A stretch of 64,000 bases of DNA from JAIVGZ01 sp964552205 (GTDB lineage Bacteria; Pseudomonadota; Gammaproteobacteria; Natronospirales; JAIVGZ01), in assembly GCA_964552205.1 (NCBI GenBank), contig CAZKFT010000005.1, positions 1 to 64,000 of the forward strand. The letters run 5' to 3'. This document shows, one piece after another, positions 42,816-51,688 of this stretch. Both the position numbers and the translations under genes were made by a program. The notes beneath the pieces were generated by a model. The model worked only from the letters and a program-made list of their open reading frames with translations, did not search any database and was not told the DNA's origin. Positions within the stretch are counted from its first letter, which is position 1; every line of letters begins with the position of its first letter.

Positions 42816-43669
42816 GTGCAATGATCAAAGCGAAAGGTTTGCAGAAGTCCTACGGCTCTCTCAAGGCGCTGGACAATGTGAGCTTCGAGATCGAGGCGGG
42901 CCGCATCGTTGGTCTCATCGGCCCAAACGGTGCCGGCAAGACGACGGCGCTCAAGGCCATACTGGGGCTCGCAAGTTTCGAAGGCGAGATGAGTGTGCTG
43001 GGTTTCGATCCGCGTACCCAGCGGCACCAGATGATGCAGGAAGTCTGCTTCATTGCCGATGTCGCAACGCTGCCACGTTGGATGAGGGTCTCCGAGGCGA
43101 TTGAGTTCGTGCAGGGCGTTCATCCGCGTTTCCGCCGCGACCGCGCCGAGCACTTCCTTTCCCGCACGGAGATTAAGCGCAACAGCAAGATCAAGGCGCT
43201 TTCCAAGGGCATGGTGACCCAGCTTCACCTGGCTTTGGTCATGGCCATCGACGCGAAGCTGCTGGTCTTGGATGAGCCCACGCTTGGTCTCGACATCCTG
43301 TTCCGCAAGGAGTTCTACACGAACCTTCTCAACGACTACTTCGACGAGGAGCGGACCATCATTGTCACCACGCACCAGGTCGAGGAGATTGAGAACATCC
43401 TTACCGACCTGATGTTCATCCACCATGGGCAGATTGTTTTGAACGAGAAAATGGACAACCTCGAGAACCGCTTTTCGGAAGTGCTGGTCGCCGCCGATCG
43501 TGCGGATGAGGCGCGGGCACTCAAGCCGATTCACGAGCGCGAGGTGTTCGGCAAGCGGCTGTTCATATTCGACGGTGTGAGTCGCGAGCAAGCATCCAGA
43601 CTCGGTGAGGTGAAGACGCCGAGCGTGTCTGACCTGTTTGTCGCGAAGATGAAAGGAGTTGCGGCATGA
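42812..43669 (+). CDS. ABC transporter ATP-binding protein (YtrB-like)
   Basis: A 285-residue ATPase with Walker A GPNGAGKTTAL (about residue 35), an unusual signature LSKGMVTQLHLAL in place of LSGGQ, Walker B LLVLDEPTLGLD, and H-loop VTTHQVEEIE. A C-terminal region of about 70 residues follows the ATPase core. Export of peptide antibiotics or envelope stress relief is typical of GntR-linked transporters of this type; substrate unknown. Start ATG 42812 overlaps the regulator stop. Confidence 0.92.
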   Translation: MSAMIKAKGLQKSYGSLKALDNVSFEIEAGRIVGLIGPNGAGKTTALKAILGLASFEGEMSVLGFDPRTQRHQMMQEVCFIADVATLPRWMRVSEAIEFVQGVHPRFRRDRAEHFLSRTEIKRNSKIKALSKGMVTQLHLALVMAIDAKLLVLDEPTLGLDILFRKEFYTNLLNDYFDEERTIIVTTHQVEEIENILTDLMFIHHGQIVLNEKMDNLENRFSEVLVAADRADEARALKPIHEREVFGKRLFIFDGVSREQASRLGEVKTPSVSDLFVAKMKGVAA

Positions 43670-44583
43670 AGACCTTTCCGATGTTGCTGAAGCGTGAAAC
43701 CTGGGAGCACCCGGCGCTGTGGGTGGTGCCAGCGGTGGTCGCAGGACTGATTGTCCTGGCCATGATCTACGGCCTGGCAAAGGTCTGGGGGATGGGTGAA
43801 GAAGCGCGGCATATCGGCGTGGACCTGTCCAAGCTGGCGACCATTTCTGCTGATGAACGCAAGCTCTTCCTGAGCTCTGCACTCGTCGCGGGCTCTATGC
43901 CGTTCGGGTTTTTCCTGGCAGGTCTGGTGTTCTTCTACTCGCTGGATAGCCTGTATGCGGATCGCCGTGATCGGAGCATCCTGTTCTGGAAGTCGATGCC
44001 GATTTCAGACATCCAGACTGTGTTGTCGAAGCTGACGATGGCCATAGTGGTGGCACCCCTTTTCACCTTGGCGGTGTTGGCGGTTTTCCATGTGGTCACC
44101 GTGTTCCTTGGTGCCATGCTCGGTTTGTTCACCGGCATGGAGGGCTGGTATCTGGCCTTCCACCCGATGGCGTTCCTGCAAGCCTGGGGAACACTGCTGT
44201 GGTTCCTGTTTGCTGGCGGACTGGTGCTGCTCCCATTCATCGGCTGGGTCATGCTGGCATCCGCATGGGCGCGCAAGGCACCGTTCCTGTGGGCGGTCAT
44301 TCCACCGGTGGCAATCTTCACCATGGAAAACATCGCCTACGACCGTTCTTATCTTGGGCAATGGATCGTGAACCGGATGATTCATGCGCCCGCATTGATC
44401 GCTGATATGAGTGGGCGTCGCGTGCGGGTTCAGCTCGACGACGGCAGCTCCTTTGGCGGTGACTTCTTCGCGGTGAAGTTTGACCTGCTCTGGAGTGGCC
44501 TGATGTGGGAGGGGGTTCTGGTCACGGCGATTTTCATCACGGCGGCAATCTGGCTCCGGCGTCATCGCGCGGATGCTGAGTAA
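43666..44583 (+). CDS. ABC transporter permease, YtrC/ABC-2-like
   Basis: A 305-residue inner-membrane protein with about six helices (for example HPALWVVPAVVAGLIVLAM, SMPFGFFLAGLVFFYSL, GTLLWFLFAGGLVLLPFIGW) and the ABC-2-like motif YADRRDRSILFWKSMPISD. Partner of the ATPase, overlapping it by 4 bases. Likely exports the molecule sensed by the GntR protein. Confidence 0.9.
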   Translation: MKTFPMLLKRETWEHPALWVVPAVVAGLIVLAMIYGLAKVWGMGEEARHIGVDLSKLATISADERKLFLSSALVAGSMPFGFFLAGLVFFYSLDSLYADRRDRSILFWKSMPISDIQTVLSKLTMAIVVAPLFTLAVLAVFHVVTVFLGAMLGLFTGMEGWYLAFHPMAFLQAWGTLLWFLFAGGLVLLPFIGWVMLASAWARKAPFLWAVIPPVAIFTMENIAYDRSYLGQWIVNRMIHAPALIADMSGRRVRVQLDDGSSFGGDFFAVKFDLLWSGLMWEGVLVTAIFITAAIWLRRHRADAE

Positions 44584-44606
44584 TCAATCCAATGGAGAGT
44601 TTTAAG

Positions 44607-44981
44607 ATGAAAGCAGTGAAAACGACAGTGGCACTATCCGCCATTTTGGCGCTCAGCGGCTGTGTGATTGCAGTCACCGAGGGCGGATCGCGGTCGGAAA
44701 CCCGAACCAGCTGGCAGGCGCAGCAGGATCTGAATCGTTCCACCATTCATGCCGCGGCGCTAGGGAGCTCGATCGAGGACATTCGGGGCCGATTGGGTGA
44801 AGCGGATTTCACGGAGGCGTTTGTGCGCAACGACGGTGAGTACCGTGTGCTGTTCTATCGTACACACCACATGCGCTCGGACGGCAAGACCACCCGTGAC
44901 GAAACGACGCCTGTGATTTTCCGGGACGGCGCGCTGGTCGGATTCGGCGACGACTTCTACCGACGTCTCGTCAATCCTTAG
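44607..44981 (+). CDS. DUF3192-like lipoprotein
   Basis: A 124-residue lipoprotein (lipobox LSGC at about residues 15-18) with a DUF3192/SmpA-like fold: STIHAAALGSSIEDIRGRLGEADFTEAF, then EYRVLFYRTHHMRSDGKTT and a C-terminal GALVGFGDDFY. ATG 44607 has GGAG 9 bases upstream; ATG 44592 has none. It lies 23 bases after the permease and is probably the last gene of the GntR-controlled operon. Its stop shares three bases with the convergent yajQ stop. Confidence 0.85.
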   Translation: MKAVKTTVALSAILALSGCVIAVTEGGSRSETRTSWQAQQDLNRSTIHAAALGSSIEDIRGRLGEADFTEAFVRNDGEYRVLFYRTHHMRSDGKTTRDETTPVIFRDGALVGFGDDFYRRLVNP

Positions 44982-45469
44982 TCTCGGAAGTTGGTGTACT
45001 GAAGGGGTTGGCCTAGTTCTGCTTCCTTGGAGCGTAGAAGCGCGATGGCCTCTTGCAGGTCATCGCGTTTTTTTCCGGTGATGCGGACTTGTTCGCCTTG
45101 GATGGCGGCCTGGACTTTCATTTTCGAATCCTTGACCAGCCGCACAATCTTCTTGGCCAGCTCCGTACCGATTCCCTGTCGCAGCGTGAGCGCTTGTTTG
45201 GCCTTGTCGCCTGAAATCGACTCAACCTTGCCCGCTTCCAACGCCGACACATCGATTCCTCGCTTGGCCAGCTTCTGGTAGAGGATATCGGTGACTTGGT
45301 TGAGCTGGAATTCGCTGTCCCCGAAGGCGGTCAGTACACCCTCGGTTCGCTCGACTTTCGCGCTGGATCCTTTGAAGTCATAACGATTGCCGATTTCACG
45401 GCTGGCTTGGTCCACCGCATTGGTGACCTCATTCATGTCCACTTCGGATACAACATCAAAACTGGGCAT
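44978..45469 (-). CDS. yajQ: YajQ-family nucleotide-binding protein
   Basis: A 163-residue cytoplasmic protein of two YajQ domains: MPSFDVVSEVDMNEVTNAVD, IGNRYDFKGSS, and AAIQGEQVRITGKKRDDLQ. Xanthomonas YajQ proteins bind cyclic di-GMP and act with transcription factors; a role here is inferred. It follows purT by 12 bases and overlaps the convergent DUF3192 gene by 4 bases. Confidence 0.95.
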   Translation of the reverse strand: MPSFDVVSEVDMNEVTNAVDQASREIGNRYDFKGSSAKVERTEGVLTAFGDSEFQLNQVTDILYQKLAKRGIDVSALEAGKVESISGDKAKQALTLRQGIGTELAKKIVRLVKDSKMKVQAAIQGEQVRITGKKRDDLQEAIALLRSKEAELGQPLQYTNFRD

Positions 45470-45481
45470 CGTCCTACTCCT

Positions 45482-46684
45482 TCAAAGTTCCAGGATTCTA
45501 CAACTACTGTCGACTGACAGTGCGCGCATGGAGCGCACGGCTTTGGCGCGCGCTTCCTCGACGGTGTCGGCACGTGCGAGCGTCACTCCCATGCGTCGTT
45601 TCCCGTCGAGCTCGGGTTTGCCGAAAAGCCGGAGCATGGTGCCGGGTTCAGCCAACGCGGCATCCACACCTGCGAAGCGGATGCCACGCGCCTTCCCCTC
45701 CACGACCACCGCACAGGATGCGCTGGGCCCAAACTGGAGGATTTCAGGGATGGGCAGTCCGAGTATGGCGCGAACATGCAAAGCGAACTCCGACAGGTCT
45801 TGCGAGATGAGTGTCACCAGACCGGTGTCGTGAGGGCGGGGAGAAACTTCGCTGAACCAGACCTCGTCGCCCTTCACGAACAACTCGACGCCGAATATAC
45901 CGTAGCCGCCAAGGTTGTCCGTGATGGCGGCAGCGACCTCTCTGGCACGGGCGAGTGCTTGCGTGCTCATCGGGTGCGGCTGCCAGGATTCGCGGTAATC
46001 GCCATCGACCTGAAGGTGGCCGATGGGTTCACAGAATGAAGTGCCATCACGATGTCGAACGGTGAGCAGGGTAATCTCGTAGTCGAAGTCGATGAAACCC
46101 TCGACGATGACCCGCCCTGCACCTGCGCGGCCACCTGCCTGGGCATACTCCCAAGCCTGCATCGCTTTCTCTGCATCGCGGACCAGGCTCTGTCCTTTGC
46201 CCGAGGAACTCATCACCGGCTTGACCACGCAAGGCGTGCCGATTTCCTGGAAAGCCGAGCGGTACTCCGCTTCCGAGTCCGCGAACCGGTATGGAGACGT
46301 GGGCAGCCTGAGTGTTTCGGCCGCCAAGCGGCGGATACCCTCGCGGTCCATGGTCAGGCGCGCGGCACGTGCGGTGGGGATTACCCGCAAGCCCTGGTTC
46401 TCGAGCTCTTCCAGTTTGGCGGTGGCTATCGCTTCGATTTCCGGTACCACGAGGTCGGGTTGCAGGCGCTCTATCATTGCCTGCAGCGCGTCCCCATCCA
46501 GCATGGGCAGAACCTCCGCGTGGTGCGCCACCTGCATGGCCGGTGCCCCCTCGTAACGGTCCGCGGCAATCACTTCGACGCCCAGCCGCTGTGCTTCCAA
46601 CGCCACTTCCTTGCCCAGCTCGCCGCTACCCAATAGGAGGATGCGTGTCGCTGAGGGAGAGTTTGGAGTGCCGAGCGTGGTCAT
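45482..46684 (-). CDS. purT: Formate-dependent phosphoribosylglycinamide formyltransferase
   Basis: A 400-residue ATP-grasp enzyme for step 3 of purine synthesis using formate and ATP. Signature: RILLLGSGELGKEVALEAQRLG, ADRYEGAPAMQVAHHAEVL, GTPCVVKPVMSSSGKGQS and a C-terminal ATP-binding loop (VWFSEVSPRPHDTGLVTL). No Shine-Dalgarno; a GATAAT box ends 5 bases before the ATG at 46684. Divergent from the phosphate transporter gene. Confidence 0.95.
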   Translation of the reverse strand: MTTLGTPNSPSATRILLLGSGELGKEVALEAQRLGVEVIAADRYEGAPAMQVAHHAEVLPMLDGDALQAMIERLQPDLVVPEIEAIATAKLEELENQGLRVIPTARAARLTMDREGIRRLAAETLRLPTSPYRFADSEAEYRSAFQEIGTPCVVKPVMSSSGKGQSLVRDAEKAMQAWEYAQAGGRAGAGRVIVEGFIDFDYEITLLTVRHRDGTSFCEPIGHLQVDGDYRESWQPHPMSTQALARAREVAAAITDNLGGYGIFGVELFVKGDEVWFSEVSPRPHDTGLVTLISQDLSEFALHVRAILGLPIPEILQFGPSASCAVVVEGKARGIRFAGVDAALAEPGTMLRLFGKPELDGKRRMGVTLARADTVEEARAKAVRSMRALSVDSSCRILEL

Positions 46685-46714
46685 GGCGGATTATCGTACC
46701 ATCGGCCTTGCATC

Positions 46715-48307
46715 ATGACCTTCAGCGGCATCATCGGCTTTCTGGGTGGCATCGGGCTGTTCCTGCTCGGAATGCGTCTCATGACGGAGGGCCTCAAGGT
46801 CGCCGCCGGCCCGGGTCTGCGCAACCTGCTGACACGAGGGACAACCACCCGGTTGCGGGCGGTCGGGTCCGGCTTCGCCATCACTTCGCTGGTGCAGTCC
46901 TCAAGCGCGGTCACCTTTGCCACCATCGGTTTCGTCAATGCCGGCTTGTTGGCCCTGCCGGCGGCTGTCGGTGTCATTTACGGGGCCAATCTCGGTACTA
47001 CGGTCACCAGTTGGCTGGTGGCCATGGTCGGCTTCAAGCTCGACCTCAAGTTGCTGGCGATGCCCGCCATTGCCCTAGGTATGGCGATGCGCATCGGCTT
47101 TGGTGCGCGTAGGGAAGGGGCGCTTGGTGAAGCACTGGCAGGGTTCGGCGTGTTCTTCATCGGTATCGATGTACTGAAGGAGGCATTTTCCGGACTCTCG
47201 TTCGCATTCGAACCGGATGCGTCCGAAACGGCCCATTTGCTGCTGCCGTATGTCGGAATCGGCTTCGTCATGACGCTGGTCATGCAGTCGTCCAGTGCGG
47301 CGCTGGTCGTCACACTGTCAGCTGCAGCGTCTGGTGTGTTGCCGTTACCGGCCGCAGCCGCCATGGTCATCGGTGCCAATGTGGGCACCACCACGACTGC
47401 TGTGTTTGCAGTTATTGGAGCAACTGCACCCGCAAAGCGCGCAGCAGCGGCACACGTCATATTCAATCTGGTGGTCGCGGTCGCGGCTCTGGTGACCTTC
47501 CCGGTCCTGCTTTGGTCAATCGCCAACATCGGGAATCTGCTCCAGGGGCATCCGCTGGCGGCCGCAACAGCGTTGGCACTGTTCCACACGATGACCAAGC
47601 TGATCGGCATCGTGCTGATGTGGCCGGTGACCAACCAACTGACGGATTGGCTGGAGGGCCGGTTGCGCGGTGTCGCCAAGGATTTGTACGCGCCAAGATT
47701 TCTCGACAGGAACATCGCTGAGACCCCAGCGCTGGCTTTGGACGCCGTGGTGAGGGAGTTGGAACGCGCGATGGAAATTGCCCGCATGGCCGCAACCCGT
47801 GCCATCACGGTGCCTAACCTCGGGCGGGCGGATGTGCAGGAAGCCTGTTCTGGTTTGAACCGGCTGGTCGTTTCCATTGGTGAATTCGCTACTGTCATCA
47901 ACGACCCGGAACGGGCGGATACGGTGGCTGCCGCTCTGCGCGTCAACCAGTACCTTGCGGATGTCGCCGAAAGGACGGTCGAGTTCATGCAGTTTGGTGA
48001 GCGTGTTGGGCAGGTAGGTAACGCGGAGGTCGCTGCCGTTCTGGTGGAGGTCAACACCAGGGCGCAAGCGGTGCTGGCTGGGGCAGGCGACATGGCAAGC
48101 ATCCGTGCCGAGTTCGAGATGCGTTATCAAGCCGCCAAATCCGAACTCTTGCGCGCTGGCGCTGACCGACGGGTACCGGTGGGTCAGATGGTGGCAGCGC
48201 TTGACCAGATCAGTGCATTGCGGCGCTTGGTGGACCAGTTCACAAAGGCGGCGCAGGTTCTCATGCCCTTGGTCAGCCTCGGAAAATCCGCTCCTCAGCT
48301 TGAGTAA
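46715..48307 (+). CDS. Na+/phosphate symporter family protein with PhoU-like C-terminus
   Basis: A 530-residue inner-membrane transporter. Two inverted repeats each carry the QSSSA motif (residues 61-65 and 191-195), with about eight membrane helices up to residue 310. The C-terminal 200 residues are helical and PhoU-like (LDAVVRELERAMEIARMA). Similar to NptA and YjbB, which move phosphate. The 3' end overlaps the convergent antiporter by 35 bases. Confidence 0.93.
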   Translation: MTFSGIIGFLGGIGLFLLGMRLMTEGLKVAAGPGLRNLLTRGTTTRLRAVGSGFAITSLVQSSSAVTFATIGFVNAGLLALPAAVGVIYGANLGTTVTSWLVAMVGFKLDLKLLAMPAIALGMAMRIGFGARREGALGEALAGFGVFFIGIDVLKEAFSGLSFAFEPDASETAHLLLPYVGIGFVMTLVMQSSSAALVVTLSAAASGVLPLPAAAAMVIGANVGTTTTAVFAVIGATAPAKRAAAAHVIFNLVVAVAALVTFPVLLWSIANIGNLLQGHPLAAATALALFHTMTKLIGIVLMWPVTNQLTDWLEGRLRGVAKDLYAPRFLDRNIAETPALALDAVVRELERAMEIARMAATRAITVPNLGRADVQEACSGLNRLVVSIGEFATVINDPERADTVAAALRVNQYLADVAERTVEFMQFGERVGQVGNAEVAAVLVEVNTRAQAVLAGAGDMASIRAEFEMRYQAAKSELLRAGADRRVPVGQMVAALDQISALRRLVDQFTKAAQVLMPLVSLGKSAPQLE

Positions 48308-50240
48308 GCGCCTCGGGGTTGCCGTAAAGCACGAGCACATCCCCAACTTTCACAATCATGTCTGGCGCCGGATCCTTGCCGACGATGCCATCCCGCCTTA
48401 CCGCGGTGACGGAAACATTGAGGTCTTCCAGATTGAGGCTGTCCAGCGATTGGCCGGACGCATGACACCCTTCGGCGATTTCCACGCTGTAGAGCTGCTC
48501 ACGGAACGCGTGGGAGTCATCCAGAGGAAGGGCGTGTTGGCCACGGAAAACGGTTCGCATCATGGAGTACCGGTCGTCACGCACCTTCTGGATACTCCGC
48601 ACGATCCGCTTGACCGGCACATCGAGCAACTGCAACAGATGAGACGCGACCATCAAACTCGCTTCCAGCGTGTCCGGAATGACTTCCGTAGCACCCGCTT
48701 CCTGCAAACGCTCAAGATTCACGTCATCCCGTGTTCTGACCAGTGTGGGCGTCTTCAACTCCATGTCCCGGATGATGGACAGGATTTTCATGGAGACCGC
48801 TGTGTCGTAGTAGGTGATGACAACAACCCGTGCATGGGCAATGTCGGCCGCCTCCAGGACCTGGCGCTGGGTGGCGTCACCATAATAGACCGGGTCGCCA
48901 GCCTCTCTGGCGGTGCGGACCCTCACCGCATCGAGATCAAGCGCTACAAAGTCGATGTTCTCGTTTTCCAGAAACCTCGCGACGTTCTGGCCAACGCGGC
49001 CATAGCCGATGATCAGCACATGACCCTCGGCTCCGCCAGGATGGGTGGCGATATCGTGCTGCAGGCGGGAGCGCTCATCGTCCGCGTCACCGGAGAACAC
49101 CTTTGACGCAATCTTGCCGTTGAATCGCACCAGGCTGGGTGCAAGGACCATTGTGAAAATCACCGTGGCAAGCACGATCTGCGCCACAGATTCAGTCAGG
49201 ATCCCTGCAGATATTGCCAACAATGCGACAGCGAGCCCGAACTCGCCACCCTGGGAGAGTGAAATGCCTGTGCGTAGCGAGGATCTCCAATCCGTACACA
49301 GCTTACGCGCCAAAAATGTGATCAGAGCTGTCTTGAATACCACAAGTGCCACAGTCGCCAGAATCACCCAGTGGAGAATCGACGGCAACGTGTCGAGATT
49401 GAGGAGCATTCCGATAGTGATGAAGAAGAGCCCCAGCAAGATGTCTCGAAATGGTCGGATATCCGCTTCGACCTGATGTTTGAATTCCGTCTCCCCAAGC
49501 ATCATGCCGGCGAGGAATGCTCCCAGTGCAAGCGACAATCCCGCTTCATGAGTCAACCACGCTGCAGCAACGGAAACCAGCAACACAGTGAGCGTGAACA
49601 ATTCCGGCGAGCGGGTATAGGCAATCTCGTGAAACATCGGTCGGAGCAGCCATCGGCCCACTCCAAGCATCGCTGCGAAGACAAAGGCACCGGTGAGAAG
49701 TGCGATGAAGAGCTCCATCGCGATGCTGTTCTCCCCTGCACCGGAAAGTGCAGCAATCAGGATAAGGAAGGGAATGAATGCAACGTCCTGAAAGAGCAAA
49801 ACACCCACAGACAGCCTGCCATGCGGTTGGTTGATCTCCATCTGCTCGGTAAGTTGCTTGATGACAATTGCAGTCGAAGACATCGCCAAGGCACCGCCAA
49901 GAATGAGTGCAATCTCCCAGCCTAGCCCGAACATCAAAGCCACCGCGCCTATGGCAAGTGTCGACAGCGCAACCTGCGCACCGCCAAGTCCGAGGACAGC
50001 ACGACGCATGGCAATCAATTGGGAGAATGAGAATTCAAGTCCCAGCGTGAACAGAAGAAACACGACGCCGAACTCAGCGAGAAACCGGATGTCCTCCGTG
50101 TTGTCCAGCCAAGCGAGGCCGAATGGCCCAACGACAATGCCAACGAACAGGTACCCGAGAATCGGCGGCAGGCTGAGACGCCGAAATACAGTCACCGCGA
50201 TGACCGAGGCGGCGAGAAGAATGACGACCTGTTCTAGCAT
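48273..50240 (-). CDS. CPA2-family cation/proton antiporter with RCK domain (KefB/C-like)
   Basis: A 655-residue membrane protein. Residues 1-385 hold about 12 helices (LPPILGYLFVGIVVGPFGL; SLSQGGEFGLAVALLA). Then come a TrkA-N domain (LIIGYGRVGQNVARFLENE, VYYGDATQRQ) and a C-terminal TrkA-C domain (IVGKDPAPDMIVKVGDVLVLYG). It exports K+ or Na+ in exchange for protons, gated by NAD(H) or glutathione adducts in the Kef group. ATG 50240 preferred over TTG 50246. Confidence 0.92.
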   Translation of the reverse strand: MLEQVVILLAASVIAVTVFRRLSLPPILGYLFVGIVVGPFGLAWLDNTEDIRFLAEFGVVFLLFTLGLEFSFSQLIAMRRAVLGLGGAQVALSTLAIGAVALMFGLGWEIALILGGALAMSSTAIVIKQLTEQMEINQPHGRLSVGVLLFQDVAFIPFLILIAALSGAGENSIAMELFIALLTGAFVFAAMLGVGRWLLRPMFHEIAYTRSPELFTLTVLLVSVAAAWLTHEAGLSLALGAFLAGMMLGETEFKHQVEADIRPFRDILLGLFFITIGMLLNLDTLPSILHWVILATVALVVFKTALITFLARKLCTDWRSSLRTGISLSQGGEFGLAVALLAISAGILTESVAQIVLATVIFTMVLAPSLVRFNGKIASKVFSGDADDERSRLQHDIATHPGGAEGHVLIIGYGRVGQNVARFLENENIDFVALDLDAVRVRTAREAGDPVYYGDATQRQVLEAADIAHARVVVITYYDTAVSMKILSIIRDMELKTPTLVRTRDDVNLERLQEAGATEVIPDTLEASLMVASHLLQLLDVPVKRIVRSIQKVRDDRYSMMRTVFRGQHALPLDDSHAFREQLYSVEIAEGCHASGQSLDSLNLEDLNVSVTAVRRDGIVGKDPAPDMIVKVGDVLVLYGNPEALTQAEERIFRG

Positions 50241-50270
50241 GGGCAAAGCCTACCACCGATGAAGTCATGC

Positions 50271-50300
50271 TTGACCCACAGGGCGCCCTTGCGCCCTAAT
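50271..50300 (+). promoter_or_regulatory. Promoter of the amidohydrolase operon with a hairpin in its spacer
   Basis: TTGACC (50271-50276, five of six) is followed after 18 bases by CCTAAT (50295-50300, four of six). A perfect 7-base inverted repeat, AGGGCGC-CCTT-GCGCCCT (50280-50297), fills the spacer. Leader of about 23 bases with GGAGA before ATG 50330. Confidence 0.45.
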
Positions 50301-50329
50301 GTTGGCTCGCCCTGATTGTGGAGACCCTG

Positions 50330-51688
50330 ATGCGAGCATTCATCCTCCTTGCTTTGTTTGTCCTGGCAGCGACATGGTCCGTCGCCCAGGCCTCTGGCCC
50401 GTTCCCTTCGACCTACCAGCCCCTGCCGTCGGAAACGGTCCTCATACAGAACGCGACCATCCTGACCGGAACGGGTGAGCGTTTGGACGGCGCCGATGTT
50501 CTGATGCGCGATGGCGTGATTGCGGCGGTCGGCCGGGGTTTGGCTGCACCGGAGGGTACACGCATCATCGACGGTACCGGTCGCTGGGTGACGCCGGGCA
50601 TCATCGACAACCATTCCCATCTCGGGGTCTATCCATCCCCGGGCGTTCAGGCGCACTCCGACGGCAACGAGATGACGAACCCGAACACCGCGGAAGTCTG
50701 GGCTGAGCATTCGATCTGGCCCCAAGACCCGGGCTTTATCCGGGCGTTGGAGGCGGGAGTCACGACGCTGGCCATCCTGCCGGGGTCCGCCAACCTGTTC
50801 GGTGGACGCATCGTGACGGTACGTAACCTCGTCGGGCGCGGCTACCAGGACATGAAGTTCCCGGATGCACCTCACGGCCTGAAGATGGCCTGTGGCGAAA
50901 ACCCGAAGCGGGTTTACGGAGAGGGCCGGCGGTCGGCACCGATGACCCGTATGGGCAATGTAGCGGGCTATCGCAATGCCTGGATTCGCGCAGCGGATTA
51001 CCAAAGGCGTCTGAACGAGTACGAGGAGAAAATAGAAAAGGGTGAAACCGCCACCCCGCCAACCCGTGATCTGCAGTTGGAAACCTTGGCAGGTGTCCTG
51101 AGTGGCGAGATCTTCATCCACAACCACTGCTACCGTGCTGACGAAATGTTGGTGATGTTGGATATCGCCGAGGAGTTTGGCTACTCGATCACCTCATTCC
51201 ACCACGCAGTCGAGTCGTACAAGATTGCGGACCGTCTGGCGGAAGCCGATGTCTGTTCCTCCATGTGGGCGGACTGGTGGGGCTTCAAGATCGAGGCCTG
51301 GGACGGCATCCGCGAGAATGTCGCCATCGTGGAGGCATCAGGGGCATGCGCGATCATCCACTCGGATTCCGCAGTCGGTATACAAAGACTCAATCAGGAG
51401 GCTGGCAAATCCATGGCTGCCGGGCGCCGTGCGGGCATCGACATCACCCCGGAAGTCGCTATCCGCTGGATCACGCTCAACCCCGCGCGTTCGCTGGGCA
51501 TTGCTGACCGTACTGGGAGTATCGAGCCCGGCAAGATGGCAGATGTTGTCCTTTGGGACCGTGACCCGTTCAGCACCTATGCGCGCGCTGACATCGTGTT
51601 CATGGATGGTGCTCGTGCGTATGACCGCAATGATCCGGAGCGCCAGCCGCGCACCGACTTCGAACTGGGTATTGGAGGTGCACGATGA
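50330..51688 (+). CDS. Periplasmic amidohydrolase (COG1228 type), catalytically intact
   Basis: A 452-residue exported amidohydrolase. Signal peptide about 1-21 (WSVAQAS). Metal sites: HSH in DNHSHLG (about residue 100), the later His residues in IHNHCYRADE and SFHHAVES, and the catalytic Asp in IIHSDSAVGI. C-terminal GSIEPGKMADVVLWDRDP closes the family pattern. Substrate unknown; relatives act on imidazolone-like or peptide-related amides. GGAGA lies 7 bases before ATG 50330. Overlaps the paralogue by 4 bases. Confidence 0.92.
   Translation: MRAFILLALFVLAATWSVAQASGPFPSTYQPLPSETVLIQNATILTGTGERLDGADVLMRDGVIAAVGRGLAAPEGTRIIDGTGRWVTPGIIDNHSHLGVYPSPGVQAHSDGNEMTNPNTAEVWAEHSIWPQDPGFIRALEAGVTTLAILPGSANLFGGRIVTVRNLVGRGYQDMKFPDAPHGLKMACGENPKRVYGEGRRSAPMTRMGNVAGYRNAWIRAADYQRRLNEYEEKIEKGETATPPTRDLQLETLAGVLSGEIFIHNHCYRADEMLVMLDIAEEFGYSITSFHHAVESYKIADRLAEADVCSSMWADWWGFKIEAWDGIRENVAIVEASGACAIIHSDSAVGIQRLNQEAGKSMAAGRRAGIDITPEVAIRWITLNPARSLGIADRTGSIEPGKMADVVLWDRDPFSTYARADIVFMDGARAYDRNDPERQPRTDFELGIGGAR

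Noticed and set aside
42599..43882. A 427-codon minus-strand frame opposite the GntR-ABC genes
   Set aside because: Low-complexity, motif-free translation directly antisense to a Walker A/B ATPase.
46978..48102. A 374-codon minus-strand frame rich in Ala, Ser and Thr
   Set aside because: Antisense shadow of the Na/Pi symporter, whose QSSSA motifs are clear.
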